The position numbers and the translations under genes were made by a program. The notes below the pieces were generated by a model. That model made no database searches, was not told the origin of the DNA, and worked only from the letters and a program-made list of their open reading frames with translations. From NCBI GenBank assembly GCA_910576385.1, contig CAJTIR010000041.1:1-33414 (forward strand): a stretch of 33,414 nucleotides of DNA, in the 5' to 3' direction. This DNA comes from Lachnospiraceae bacterium. GTDB taxonomy: Bacteria > Bacillota > Clostridia > Lachnospirales > Lachnospiraceae. Positions 1-7,054 of the stretch are shown here, one piece after another (position 1 is the first letter of the stretch; each line of letters begins with the position of its first letter).

Positions 1-32
1 AGAATAATCAGCCTTATGTTCCAAAGGCTTAA
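1..32 (+). other. possible 3' end of a plus-strand gene
   Basis: Reading the plus strand from base 3 gives a short open tail, NNQPYVPKA, then TAA at 30-32. A GC-rich stem-loop follows at 50-67 (GCCTGC/GCAGGC), with a T-run only at 83-88, so it is a poor terminator at best. If real, this gene converges on the minus-strand DUF4097 operon. Nine codons cannot be assigned to a family, and the tail may be chance. Confidence 0.2.
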
Positions 33-157
33 ATCCTTTTCCCTTTCCAGCCTGCCTGACAGCAGGCCTTGTTGTCGTGCTCTTTTTTCCTATGATAATT
101 TCTTTTGATTTTTTCCATTATCTACTTGACTTTTAATAGTTGGTCTTTCTATTATAC

Positions 158-1141
158 TCAATCTTCTTCACTAAAAGAAACATCCACCTGGCCTACATTG
201 CATTTTACCTGCATCTGCTTATCGCCTGCATTCTCAATTTTACGTTTGGAACCAAGGCCGCTGAAACTATTATCCCCAATTTCAACCTCACCTACACTAC
301 ATTCAACCTCATAGTTGTAATCTTGTTCTTTTCCAGCAGCCAGTATATCTATGGAGCCAATTCCACAATCAATGTTAATCTGATCTGCTTTAATCTCTTC
401 GGTGTCAATCTGGCCTACATTTGCCTTAAGTTCCAACTCTTTTGCCTCTATTTCCTCAAAATTAATCTGGCCTGCTCCAACATCCGCCTGACACTTTTCC
501 AGAGCAGTCAGTTTCTTTGCCACCTCACATTCCCCTGCATCTACACTAATATTAATCTTCTCTGCTCTTAATGGCAGATTTACATAAATATCACCTGCCC
601 CCTGTTTCAAGGAAAGTTCTTTGATTGCTTCATTCATTTCCATCATATAGGAAGGAATCTGAATCATGATCTTGGTACTGTCATTATTAAAACTTCTCTT
701 GCTTCCTATCTCCTCAATTTTTAGAGTAGCACCATCTTTATATGCCTTTACCTGACGTTTATGGTCTTTCTTCCTGTATTCCACCGTAACAAAAATTTTG
801 TTGTCATCCTCTGGATTTTCTTCCAATACTACTGTCCCATAATAGACATCTACCTCCAACTGATCCACTCTGTCCTTGTCTTTGTCTCCCTGCCAGATAA
901 AATCAAACCGCTCTGTGGACGAACTTTTCCAGCTCTTTCCATCATCCTTCCAATTCATATTGTTGCGGCCAATCACATAGGGAATATCTTCAAAAGGACC
1001 TATAGAAAATTCTCCCATCTCCACATCTTCCCAAAAATCACGAAAACTAAATCCAATTCCCAGTCCAATCATACAAAATGTACTCCCCAGAACCACAAGT
1101 ATCAGCGCAATTATTAATGCAACCTTTGTAAATGACTTCAT
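158..1141 (-). CDS. DUF4097-type (toastrack) membrane-anchored protein
   Basis: Predicted 327-residue protein with one N-terminal membrane segment (about residues 5-28, rich in Ile/Leu/Val) and a short linker. A long region of repeating beta-strand units follows, with alternating hydrophobic residues and recurring G-[QEI]-[IV] turns (GAGDIYV, GAGQINF, NVGQIDT, GIGSIDI, SVGEVEI, NVGQVDV). This repeat pattern is typical of the DUF4097 adhesin-like beta-solenoid family. A longer frame opens at 1177, but the ATG at 1141 overlaps the stop of the upstream HAAS gene as ATGA, the coupling expected in this operon, so I chose it. Last gene of padR-HAAS-DUF4097. The molecular role is unknown; in this context it is usually considered an envelope or stress-related protein. 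No clear terminator follows. Confidence 0.8.
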   Translation of the reverse strand: MKSFTKVALIIALILVVLGSTFCMIGLGIGFSFRDFWEDVEMGEFSIGPFEDIPYVIGRNNMNWKDDGKSWKSSSTERFDFIWQGDKDKDRVDQLEVDVYYGTVVLEENPEDDNKIFVTVEYRKKDHKRQVKAYKDGATLKIEEIGSKRSFNNDSTKIMIQIPSYMMEMNEAIKELSLKQGAGDIYVNLPLRAEKINISVDAGECEVAKKLTALEKCQADVGAGQINFEEIEAKELELKANVGQIDTEEIKADQINIDCGIGSIDILAAGKEQDYNYEVECSVGEVEIGDNSFSGLGSKRKIENAGDKQMQVKCNVGQVDVSFSEED

Positions 1142-1818
1142 ATCACCCGCTCCCTTCCGCCAAATATACTTCTCCACAATCTGCCAATCACATTACAAAT
1201 CCAGGGAATCGCTTTTCCACAAATCCATATACACAGCGCTGTCATCAGAATAGCCAAGGCTAGTACTATCATCCCCGCACCTACCAGTGCAAAGCCTATC
1301 GCTGCACCACCCACTACAAACTGGCCAATTCCCACACCTACCAAAACGCCGCCAGCAACATACAACGCAAAGGTGGCTGCCAAAATACCAATGGCTGTAC
1401 CAAATACACTACCTAAAATACCTACCAGCAAACCTCCCCAGAATGGACTAGTCACAATTACAATGGCAGCGATCAATATCATATTTAAAGTACGGTTTCC
1501 GCTGTAAGTAGAACGACTCTCGCTCTGATCCTGTGATGACTTTTTTCTCAAATCTACGGTCTGTCTGTTCTCAAACCGCTGATCTTCAAAGCCATGCTCT
1601 GTAAAGGCGCCAGATCTTGGTTGTTCCATCCCCAGATCTGCCTTGATCGTAGCCGCCACTTTTTCTGGGGATTCCAATTCCTTTAAAATCCGTTCCTCAT
1701 TTTCCTCTCCTGCGTCCTCAAAATAACTTCGATAGTACGACAACGCCTCTCGTTTTTCCTCTTCTGATACATCCATCAGCAGCTTTTCTAACTGCCTCAT
1801 AAACTCTTCTCTGCTCAT
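1138..1818 (-). CDS. HAAS/DUF1700 domain membrane protein
   Basis: 226-residue protein. Residues 1-65 form the helical HAAS-type domain (MSREEFMRQLEKLL, then a P-E-K-V-A segment near residue 50) seen in DUF1700 proteins. A polar linker covers roughly 70-110. The C-terminal half is several Gly/Ala/Ile/Val-rich membrane segments, followed by a basic tail (GRLWRSIFGGRERVI). In the known PadR-HAAS-DUF4097 arrangement the HAAS domain is thought to act with the PadR regulator and the DUF4097 protein at the membrane. That is family knowledge, not seen here. Both ends overlap neighbours by four bases (ATGA with padR at 1815-1818 and with DUF4097 at 1138-1141), which indicates translational coupling. 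Confidence 0.85.
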   Translation of the reverse strand: MSREEFMRQLEKLLMDVSEEEKREALSYYRSYFEDAGEENEERILKELESPEKVAATIKADLGMEQPRSGAFTEHGFEDQRFENRQTVDLRKKSSQDQSESRSTYSGNRTLNMILIAAIVIVTSPFWGGLLVGILGSVFGTAIGILAATFALYVAGGVLVGVGIGQFVVGGAAIGFALVGAGMIVLALAILMTALCIWICGKAIPWICNVIGRLWRSIFGGRERVI

Positions 1819-2138
1819 GTCAGCTCTCCTCCCGAAAACAACATTGTAATTTTAGAAGAATAGTTCACCCATTCCGACTGATACAACTTTAACTGTGCAG
1901 TTCCTTTGTCTGTGATCTTATAATATCTGCGGTTTCTGCCGCCGCATTCCATATCGTATACCTCCAGACAGTCGTCTTTCTGCAGTCGCCTAAGCACTGG
2001 GTACAAAGTAGACTCTGATACCTCAATTGCCTGTCGTACATCCTGGGTGATTTTGTAGCCATATGTGCCCTCCTTCTCTTTACACACAACCGCAAGCACG
2101 ATTGCATCCAAAAGAGCTGCACCTGTATTAAATACCAT
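1815..2138 (-). CDS. PadR family transcriptional regulator
   Basis: 107-residue winged-helix protein, the usual size of short PadR regulators. The N-terminal helix (LLDAIVLAVV) is followed by the diagnostic YGYKITQ segment, the recognition-helix region VSESTLYPVLRRLQKDD, and the wing (CGGRNRRYYKITDKG) ending near residue 85. The C-terminal helix is short. The start at 2138 has a good site, AAGGAGTG, five bases upstream. A near-consensus promoter and A/T-rich dyads lie just upstream, so autorepression is likely by family analogy; the inducer is unknown. First gene of the three-gene coupled operon with HAAS and DUF4097. Confidence 0.92.
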   Translation of the reverse strand: MVFNTGAALLDAIVLAVVCKEKEGTYGYKITQDVRQAIEVSESTLYPVLRRLQKDDCLEVYDMECGGRNRRYYKITDKGTAQLKLYQSEWVNYSSKITMLFSGGELT

Positions 2139-2190
2139 GCCATCACTCCTTGAAATATTATATTTTTTATATTACTATTTTATGTTTAAT

Positions 2191-2219
2191 ACTATATAAT
2201 ATATAATATTATTTGTCAA
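2191..2219 (-). promoter_or_regulatory. sigma-A promoter of the padR operon
   Basis: On the minus strand TTGACA (2214-2219), a 17-bp spacer and TATAGT (2191-2196) form a near-consensus housekeeping promoter about 55 bp ahead of the padR start codon. The spacer and flanks are A/T palindromic (ATAATATTATATATTAT), the type of sequence PadR proteins bind, so repressor and polymerase probably compete here. Confidence 0.8.
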
Positions 2220-2297
2220 CAATTATTTTACAAAAAATAATATTATACAAAGAGGATCCTAATTTTCATATGTTTGCATCATACTTTCCTTTAAAAT

Positions 2298-2330
2298 AAA
2301 AAATCACCATGCAGTTTCCCACATGATGAT
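2298..2330 (-). terminator. intrinsic terminator of pdxST
   Basis: Minus strand: ATCATCATG, a loop, CATGGTGAT (one G-U pair), then TTTTTTATTTT. It sits about 52 bp after the pdxT stop codon and before the padR promoter, so it separates the two operons. Confidence 0.8.
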
Positions 2331-2381
2331 CCATAAAAATTTTCAAAAAGAATTACATCACCGCAACATTTTTTAATTACC

Positions 2382-2993
2382 TCAACAAAGACTCAAAAAC
2401 AACTGATGGCATCTGTAATCTTTTGTGAGTTCTGGGTGAAAGGCCAAGCCGATTTGATTTTGATAACGAACCCCGACAATATTTTGTCCCTCTGAACCAT
2501 CAGGCATTTTTGCTATTTGAGCAATGGGCTGGACCTTATCATTGTTTAAACGTTTTCCAATTGCTGCGATATAGGGTGCACGGATAAATTCTAATGGAAA
2601 CAGGCGCTCCTGATCAGGGAGCCCTAGAATCCTGCCCTGTGCAGAAAAACTTCCAAGCTGCCTGCCATAAGCATTTCTGCGGATTGTGACAGGAAGTGTC
2701 CGAAACCAACACTCTGAACTGTGCTCAAGCGTCTCTGCCAGAAGAATCAGACCTGCGCAAGTGGCCAGTACTGGAAGACCCTGCACAATTTTTTCTCTCA
2801 ACTCTTCAAACATAGACAATTCTTTTAGTAACTTTCCCTGGACGGTGCTCTCCCCTCCCGGCAACACAAGCCCATCAAATTCTTGTCTTAAATCGCTGTT
2901 TTTGCGAAGCTGTACACATTCTGCCCCTAACTTTGTTAAAATTCGTTCATGTTCCACAAAAGCTCCTTGAACTGCTAACACTCCGATTCGCAT
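2382..2993 (-). CDS. pdxT: pyridoxal 5'-phosphate synthase, glutaminase subunit PdxT
   Basis: 203-residue class I glutamine amidotransferase. It hydrolyses glutamine and channels ammonia to PdxS for de novo pyridoxal phosphate synthesis. Visible family marks are the N-terminal IGVLAVQGAFVEH, the GGEST motif (residues 47-51), the nucleophile Cys in ATCAGLILL (about residue 79), and the His/Glu pair in AFHPELT near the C-terminus, so the Cys-His-Glu triad is complete. The length matches the family. The start codon directly follows the pdxS stop (TAA then ATG), with AGAGGG upstream inside pdxS, so the two subunits are coupled. A terminator follows at 2298-2330. Confidence 0.97.
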   Translation of the reverse strand: MRIGVLAVQGAFVEHERILTKLGAECVQLRKNSDLRQEFDGLVLPGGESTVQGKLLKELSMFEELREKIVQGLPVLATCAGLILLAETLEHSSECWFRTLPVTIRRNAYGRQLGSFSAQGRILGLPDQERLFPLEFIRAPYIAAIGKRLNNDKVQPIAQIAKMPDGSEGQNIVGVRYQNQIGLAFHPELTKDYRCHQLFLSLC

Positions 2994-3872
2994 TTATTTC
3001 CCTCTCTCAGCCATCAAAAGCTCAATTTCCTGCTCATTAATTCCCACCATTGCTTCTCCGAGATCTTCCGACAATTCTGCAATCAGTTTTGCATCTTTAT
3101 AATTTGCCACTGCCTTGACAATGGCATTGGCTCGCTTGCTGGGATTGCCTGACTTAAAAATGCCCGAACCGACAAAAACGCCCTCCGCGCCAAGCTGCAT
3201 CATCAAAGCTGCATCTGCCGGAGTTGCCACACCGCCTGCAGCAAAATTGACCACTGGAAGTTTTCCATTTTCATGGACATATTTTACCAGCTCATAGCTT
3301 ACCATCAGTTCCTTTGCCGCCTGAAATAATTGATCTTTACGCAGAGACACCAGTCTGGAAATCTCACTGTTCATGATTCGCATATGGCGGACTGCCTGCA
3401 CCACATCGCCTGTTCCCGGCTCCCCCTTTGTCCGTATCATGGAAGCGCCCTCGCTAATTCTGCGCAATGCCTCTCCCAAATCCTTGGCACCACATACAAA
3501 TGGCACCTGAAAAGCTGTTTTGTCAATATGATACACATCGTCTGCCGGAGACAACACTTCACTCTCATCAATATAATCAATCTCAATCGCTTCCAAAATC
3601 TGCGCCTCTGCAAAATGTCCAATACGGCATTTGGCCATCACTGGAATAGAGACCGCTTCTTGAATCCCTTTGATCATTTTCGGGTCACTCATCCGCGATA
3701 CGCCTCCTGCGGCTCGGATGTCGGCTGGAATCCGCTCTAACGCCATCACCGCACATGCCCCAGCATCCTCCGCAATTTTTGCCTGTTCTGGTGTGGTGAC
3801 ATCCATAATCACACCGCCTTTTAACATCTGTGCCAACGCTTTATTCAATTCCCATCTGTTTTCTGTGCTCAT
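2994..3872 (-). CDS. pdxS: pyridoxal 5'-phosphate synthase, synthase subunit PdxS
   Basis: 292-residue (beta/alpha)8 barrel that builds pyridoxal phosphate from ribose 5-phosphate (or ribulose 5-phosphate), glyceraldehyde 3-phosphate and ammonia supplied by PdxT. Recognisable segments are [32 protein letters not shown] (substrate Schiff-base lysine), the second lysine in [11 protein letters not shown], and phosphate-binding [13 protein letters not shown] and [12 protein letters not shown]. The frame is open to 3905, but the ATG at 3872 has GGAGG about five bases upstream and gives the family-standard N-terminus ([17 protein letters not shown]), so I chose it. No MocR-type PdxR regulator gene is present in the window. 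Confidence 0.97.
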   Translation of the reverse strand: MSTENRWELNKALAQMLKGGVIMDVTTPEQAKIAEDAGACAVMALERIPADIRAAGGVSRMSDPKMIKGIQEAVSIPVMAKCRIGHFAEAQILEAIEIDYIDESEVLSPADDVYHIDKTAFQVPFVCGAKDLGEALRRISEGASMIRTKGEPGTGDVVQAVRHMRIMNSEISRLVSLRKDQLFQAAKELMVSYELVKYVHENGKLPVVNFAAGGVATPADAALMMQLGAEGVFVGSGIFKSGNPSKRANAIVKAVANYKDAKLIAELSEDLGEAMVGINEQEIELLMAERGK

Positions 3873-3921
3873 CTCTTCCTCCATTTCTGTGCCTGATTTT
3901 GGCACAATTTTTTCTGAGCAT

Positions 3922-3989
3922 CAGTTTACCCCATTACAGTATCAGAGAAAATAGCCAGTTTTGAGATATTTTTTATGTCCAGTTTACCC
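3922..3989 (-). promoter_or_regulatory. pdxS upstream region with direct repeats
   Basis: This lies in the 313-bp gap between the kinase gene and pdxS. The 10-mer GGGTAAACTG (minus strand) occurs at 3980-3989 and again at 3922-3931, 58 bp apart. A weak extended -10 (TGATACTGT, hexamer at 3936-3941) lies between them; no good -35 is visible. Direct repeats around a pdxS promoter are reminiscent of MocR/PdxR control, but this is inference. The rest of the gap (3990-4185) is A/T-rich, with no gene and no obvious terminator for the kinase gene. Confidence 0.35.
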
Positions 3990-4185
3990 TCTCTTGGTTC
4001 TGAAAAAAGCAGATGGATATATCCAGATGAAACAAAACGTTTTCCACTTGCAAACATTTACATATAAAAAATGTAACTATACAAAACCCACGCCACAGAC
4101 ATGCCAGCAATCTGACATAAGAGGATGATCACCCTTATAAAATTGAGTTCTGAATAGCTACCAAAAAGTAATAATTTGCCTGCCT

Positions 4186-5553
4186 CTATAATATCCGCAG
4201 CGCCACCACCACTTTCATAAAATTCTTATTTTCTTTTTTCTCTACTTCTGCGGTGATCTCACCCTCCATCTGATGTAGAAGCTGACGGCAGATATATAAT
4301 CCCAGGCCGCTTCCTGGCTGTCTGGCCACATTGCTTCCCCGAAAAAAACTGTCAAAGATATGCAATAGCTCTCTCTGCGGCAGATCACAGCCACTGTTTG
4401 TCACAGAAATCAGATACTCCTCTTCCCTGCTAACTTGAATTTCTATAGATTCTCCATCCCCATATTTAATGGCATTTTCTACTACATTTTGAAGTACTTC
4501 CACCAAACGGTCTGGATCCGCATATACCAGACAATTGGCATAGGCGCCAATTTGAAAAGAAATCTGGTTTAATCTCATCTTTTCCTGATAATATGCACGA
4601 ATTTGTTCTAGTACTTCGCCAACATAAATCTCTCTTGCCTGCACTTGAAAATCAAGAAAATCCTCGCTGGAAGCACAGACAATCTCTGAAATATATTGTT
4701 CAATCTCATCCGCCTTGTGATTGATATTTTCTGCTATCTCCTGCTTTTTTGCCTCATCCTGGTACAGATTGTGATTCAAAGCTCTGGCATAGAGCTTAAT
4801 GGCACTTAAAGGGGTCTTAATGTCATGAGATAAGGACAGCAAAAGCAGCTTTTTCTCCTTTTGAAGTGCAAGTTCCCGCTGCTTTTGCTGTTCGAGATTT
4901 TCCCGCAGCAAATCCATCCCCCACAAGAATTTGCCAAAAAAATGATTTTTTTCTTCCTGGAGTGGAATGGTAAGATTTCCTTTGGAAAGCTCATAGGGAA
5001 GGTGTGAAAGCCGATGGAACGGCAGCAAAAGCTTATGCCAGAGATACCACAGCAGCACCACGATACCAAGCAAAAACAGCAAGGCCTCCCCCGCCACCCA
5101 GAACAAAAGTCTCTCTTCTGAATCAGAACCATGATAAGTCACTTTATAATAATATCTCTCTGTGGCAATCACAACATAGTTTTGGCTATGATTGTTCCAA
5201 AAATCTTCTCTATCACCTGTGTCATCCAGGTAATCTGCCCTTGCCTCTTTCTCTGTAACAGCCTGAGCTTGTGATCTTTCCGCGCTGCCTTCCTGTCTGT
5301 CTATCCAAGAAAGACCTGTAATGCCATCATAGGCAGATATCCCTGCAAATGTTTCCAACTCCTGTAAATCCTTGACTGCCCGACCATTCTCTTTCTCAAA
5401 TTCTCTGATAGTATATTTCATTCGATTGAGAGAGACCTGATAGAGTTGGTCTGATTGCCGTCCCTGCCAATTCCAGGCGCACAAGCACAGAACATATGCC
5501 AATCCACCAAATAACAACAGCACTTTTACAATCAGCCAACCCATATCTTTCAT
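4186..5553 (-). CDS. orphan membrane sensor histidine kinase
   Basis: 455-residue kinase. A membrane helix lies at about residues 5-27, an extracytoplasmic sensor region at 28-149 (very acidic around 85-120), a second membrane helix at about 150-172, then a HAMP-like linker and coiled segment. The H-box SHDIKTPLSAI carries the phosphoacceptor His243. The ATP-binding domain has the N-box NVVENAIKYG (Asn360) and the glycine-rich GSGLGLYICRQL (413-424). The DxG position reads NSG, a variant seen in some kinases. No response regulator is adjacent; the only one in the window (20886-21548) also lacks a neighbouring kinase. The gene has its own promoter upstream. The best ribosome site (GGAGGAG) is rather far from the ATG, so the exact start is slightly uncertain. 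The ligand is unknown. Confidence 0.93.
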   Translation of the reverse strand: MKDMGWLIVKVLLLFGGLAYVLCLCAWNWQGRQSDQLYQVSLNRMKYTIREFEKENGRAVKDLQELETFAGISAYDGITGLSWIDRQEGSAERSQAQAVTEKEARADYLDDTGDREDFWNNHSQNYVVIATERYYYKVTYHGSDSEERLLFWVAGEALLFLLGIVVLLWYLWHKLLLPFHRLSHLPYELSKGNLTIPLQEEKNHFFGKFLWGMDLLRENLEQQKQRELALQKEKKLLLLSLSHDIKTPLSAIKLYARALNHNLYQDEAKKQEIAENINHKADEIEQYISEIVCASSEDFLDFQVQAREIYVGEVLEQIRAYYQEKMRLNQISFQIGAYANCLVYADPDRLVEVLQNVVENAIKYGDGESIEIQVSREEEYLISVTNSGCDLPQRELLHIFDSFFRGSNVARQPGSGLGLYICRQLLHQMEGEITAEVEKKENKNFMKVVVALRIL

Positions 5554-5632
5554 ATTTTCTCTCTCACTCCTCCATCAATTTCCGATTTGGTCTCACTCTG
5601 AATTTTTCTATTCTGTAATTACTCATAAACGT

Positions 5633-5661
5633 ATTGTATCAGACAAAATCATTTCCCGCAA
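5633..5661 (-). promoter_or_regulatory. probable promoter of the histidine kinase gene
   Basis: Minus strand: TTGCGG (5656-5661), a 17-bp spacer and TACAAT (5633-5638) preceded by TG at the extended -10 position. It lies about 80 bp upstream of the kinase ATG. The -35 is only half-consensus and sits at the base of a hairpin (5658-5687). Confidence 0.5.
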
Positions 5662-5687
5662 CTTACAGCGCTTTCTCGCTGCGTTGC
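5658..5687. repeat. short inverted repeat near the kinase promoter
   Basis: GCAAC TTA CAGCG, loop CTTTCT, CGCTG C GTTGC on the plus strand. It forms a compact stem with a small asymmetric internal loop. There is no U-tail, so it is not a standard terminator. It could be an operator or part of the larger structured segment at 5640-5790. Confidence 0.5.
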
Positions 5688-5718
5688 ATCTAACTTTGTT
5701 CATAAACCGGCGTTCCCT

Positions 5719-5780
5719 TCATCAACACAAATGGAGAAATTATCATGCAAGCATGTGATTTTCTCCATTTTGGCTGATGA
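5719..5780. repeat. long near-perfect inverted repeat in the 307-bp intergenic gap
   Basis: Two 30-base arms (5719-5748 and 5751-5780) separated by two bases; 24 of 30 positions pair, including TCATCA, AAATGGAGAAA and CATGC. It lies between the nucleoside operon terminator and the kinase promoter. No coding frame explains it. Possibilities are a palindromic interspersed repeat, a MITE-like remnant, or a structured RNA. The rest of the gap (5554-5860) holds the kinase promoter, the smaller hairpin and the terminator; I see no gene. Confidence 0.7.
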
Positions 5781-5804
5781 GTGAACTGTAATAGAAACAT
5801 AAGT

Positions 5805-5844
5805 AAAAAACAGCCGGTAAACCAACTGGTAAACCGACTGTTTT
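5805..5844 (-). terminator. terminator of the nucleoside-type operon
   Basis: Minus strand: AAAACAGTCGGT, loop, ACCGGCTGTTTTTT. The stem is 10-12 bp with one G-U pair, ending in six T, 17 bp after the VOC stop codon. It closes the operon that begins at 16.9 kb. Confidence 0.85.
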
Positions 5845-5860
5845 CAAATTTATCTCTTAT

Positions 5861-6322
5861 TTATTTCATCTCTGCTTTTGTTTTTGGCAGCAAACGATTG
5901 TCTTCTGATAATCTTAAGAATGGTGCATATGCCACCTCCCAGGGATAGCCATCTGGATCCAGAAAATATCCCGAATAACCATCACAGCCGCCCCAATCTT
6001 TCCATTGTGGTTTCTGCCACACTGTCCCGCCTGCGCGTTCTGCCATCGCAAATAATTCATCGACTTCTTCTGCATTTGCTCCATTGATTGCCAGAGTAAA
6101 GCCACAATATTCTGGCTTTGGACCTACTTTAAGTCTTGCATCATTTCCTAAAAATTCATAGGGTACTAATCCAAGTACCACATTATCTGTCAGCATATAG
6201 GTACAAATCGCTGGATCCGATTCTGGCGAGCACTCCCATCCAAGTTCCTCATAGAAAGCAATAGACTTTTCCAAATTTTGAACCCCTAAGGTAATGATTG
6301 AAATACTTTTTGCTCCTGCCAT
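5861..6322 (-). CDS. VOC superfamily (glyoxalase-like) protein
   Basis: 153-residue protein with the paired beta-alpha-beta-beta-beta modules of the vicinal oxygen chelate fold. Module one contains ITLGVQNLEKSIAFYEELGW. Module two contains GGCDGYSGYFLDPDGYPWEVAY, with the usual GYFLDPDG turn and the C-terminal metal-ligand Glu in WEVAY. The expected N-terminal ligand (His/Gln) is not obvious in ISIITLG, so metal binding and lyase activity are uncertain. Ribosome site GGAGGAAG; the gene follows the TrpA-like gene after 10 bp and is last in the operon. It could detoxify a reactive aldehyde or act on a pathway intermediate. Glyoxalase I proper is only one of several options. Confidence 0.85.
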   Translation of the reverse strand: MAGAKSISIITLGVQNLEKSIAFYEELGWECSPESDPAICTYMLTDNVVLGLVPYEFLGNDARLKVGPKPEYCGFTLAINGANAEEVDELFAMAERAGGTVWQKPQWKDWGGCDGYSGYFLDPDGYPWEVAYAPFLRLSEDNRLLPKTKAEMK

Positions 6323-6332
6323 ATTCTTCCTC

Positions 6333-7052
6333 CTAACACTGTGCTTTAAATTCCCGAATTTTCTCTTTCATCGCTGGAATATTTTCATGCAGTTTTAAGA
6401 TTGCGCTTCCGACAAACGCTGCATCTCCCCCAGCCTCTTTTACCAGTTTTACATCTTCTGGGGCATGAACTCCCACTCCACAGTAAATCGGGCGGCCAAT
6501 TCCACAATCCCTTAAATGCTCAATACAATCTTTTAAGGTTGGATATTTTTCATTTTTTTCTTGTGTCTCATACGGTTTTGCCTGAAAATATACAAATCCG
6601 TTGGACTGTTTTGCCATCTCAACCTCCGCTTCCGGCATATGGAACTGTACATAACAGGACACTCTCAGCCCTGCTGTGATGATTTCATCTTTTATTGTAT
6701 TATCTTTTAAGCCCACTAACAGAATATCCTTTAACTGATTTTCCAGACAGAACTTGATAAATTTTTTCGTACCAATTTCTTCTACCGTGTTTTCATATGC
6801 CAGCACCAGAATTTTTACATCTGGCAACTGATTTTTAATTGCGACGATCGAATCCATATACTTTTCATAATCGTCACAACACGCTAACGCTTTTTTCATT
6901 CTTTCAGATATGTAGTCACTTTCCAGAAATGGATTTCTGGACGGAAAATCTACCTCCATCATTTTACATCCTGCATCTGCATACTCCATTGCCATTTTAT
7001 AACTTGCCTCGATTGTAGGATATCCATTTGATAAATAACAAATAATCTCCAT
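6333..7052 (-). CDS. orphan TrpA-like TIM-barrel protein
   Basis: 239-residue (beta/alpha)8 protein related to tryptophan synthase alpha chain, but with no trpB or other trp genes nearby. Family signs are the N-terminal YLSNGYPT (TrpA: F-x-T-x-G-x-P), Glu33 in MMEVDFPS at the position of catalytic Glu49, Glu44 where TrpA has Asp60, and the C-terminal phosphate-site strand GVGVHAPEDVKLVKEAGGDAAFVGSAI. The TrpA loop GVTG is replaced by an unrelated KPYETQ segment, and the protein is shorter than normal TrpA. I infer a retro-aldol-type lyase on a phosphorylated substrate rather than indole-glycerol-phosphate cleavage. It sits between the iron alcohol dehydrogenase and VOC genes, with AAAGGAG before the ATG. 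Confidence 0.85.
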   Translation of the reverse strand: MEIICYLSNGYPTIEASYKMAMEYADAGCKMMEVDFPSRNPFLESDYISERMKKALACCDDYEKYMDSIVAIKNQLPDVKILVLAYENTVEEIGTKKFIKFCLENQLKDILLVGLKDNTIKDEIITAGLRVSCYVQFHMPEAEVEMAKQSNGFVYFQAKPYETQEKNEKYPTLKDCIEHLRDCGIGRPIYCGVGVHAPEDVKLVKEAGGDAAFVGSAILKLHENIPAMKEKIREFKAQC

Positions 7053-7054
7053 CT

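Noticed and set aside
50-88. GC-rich stem-loop near the left edge as a plus-strand terminator
   Set aside because: The T-run is 15 bases away from the stem, too far for a standard intrinsic terminator.
140-571. Long plus-strand open frame of 143 codons opposite the DUF4097 gene
   Set aside because: Antisense shadow of the beta-repeat coding region; no ribosome site, and its composition follows the opposite-strand codons.
6333-7052. Assignment as genuine tryptophan synthase alpha (trpA)
   Set aside because: No trpB or trp operon, shortened sequence and altered active-site loop; operon context points to a different reaction.
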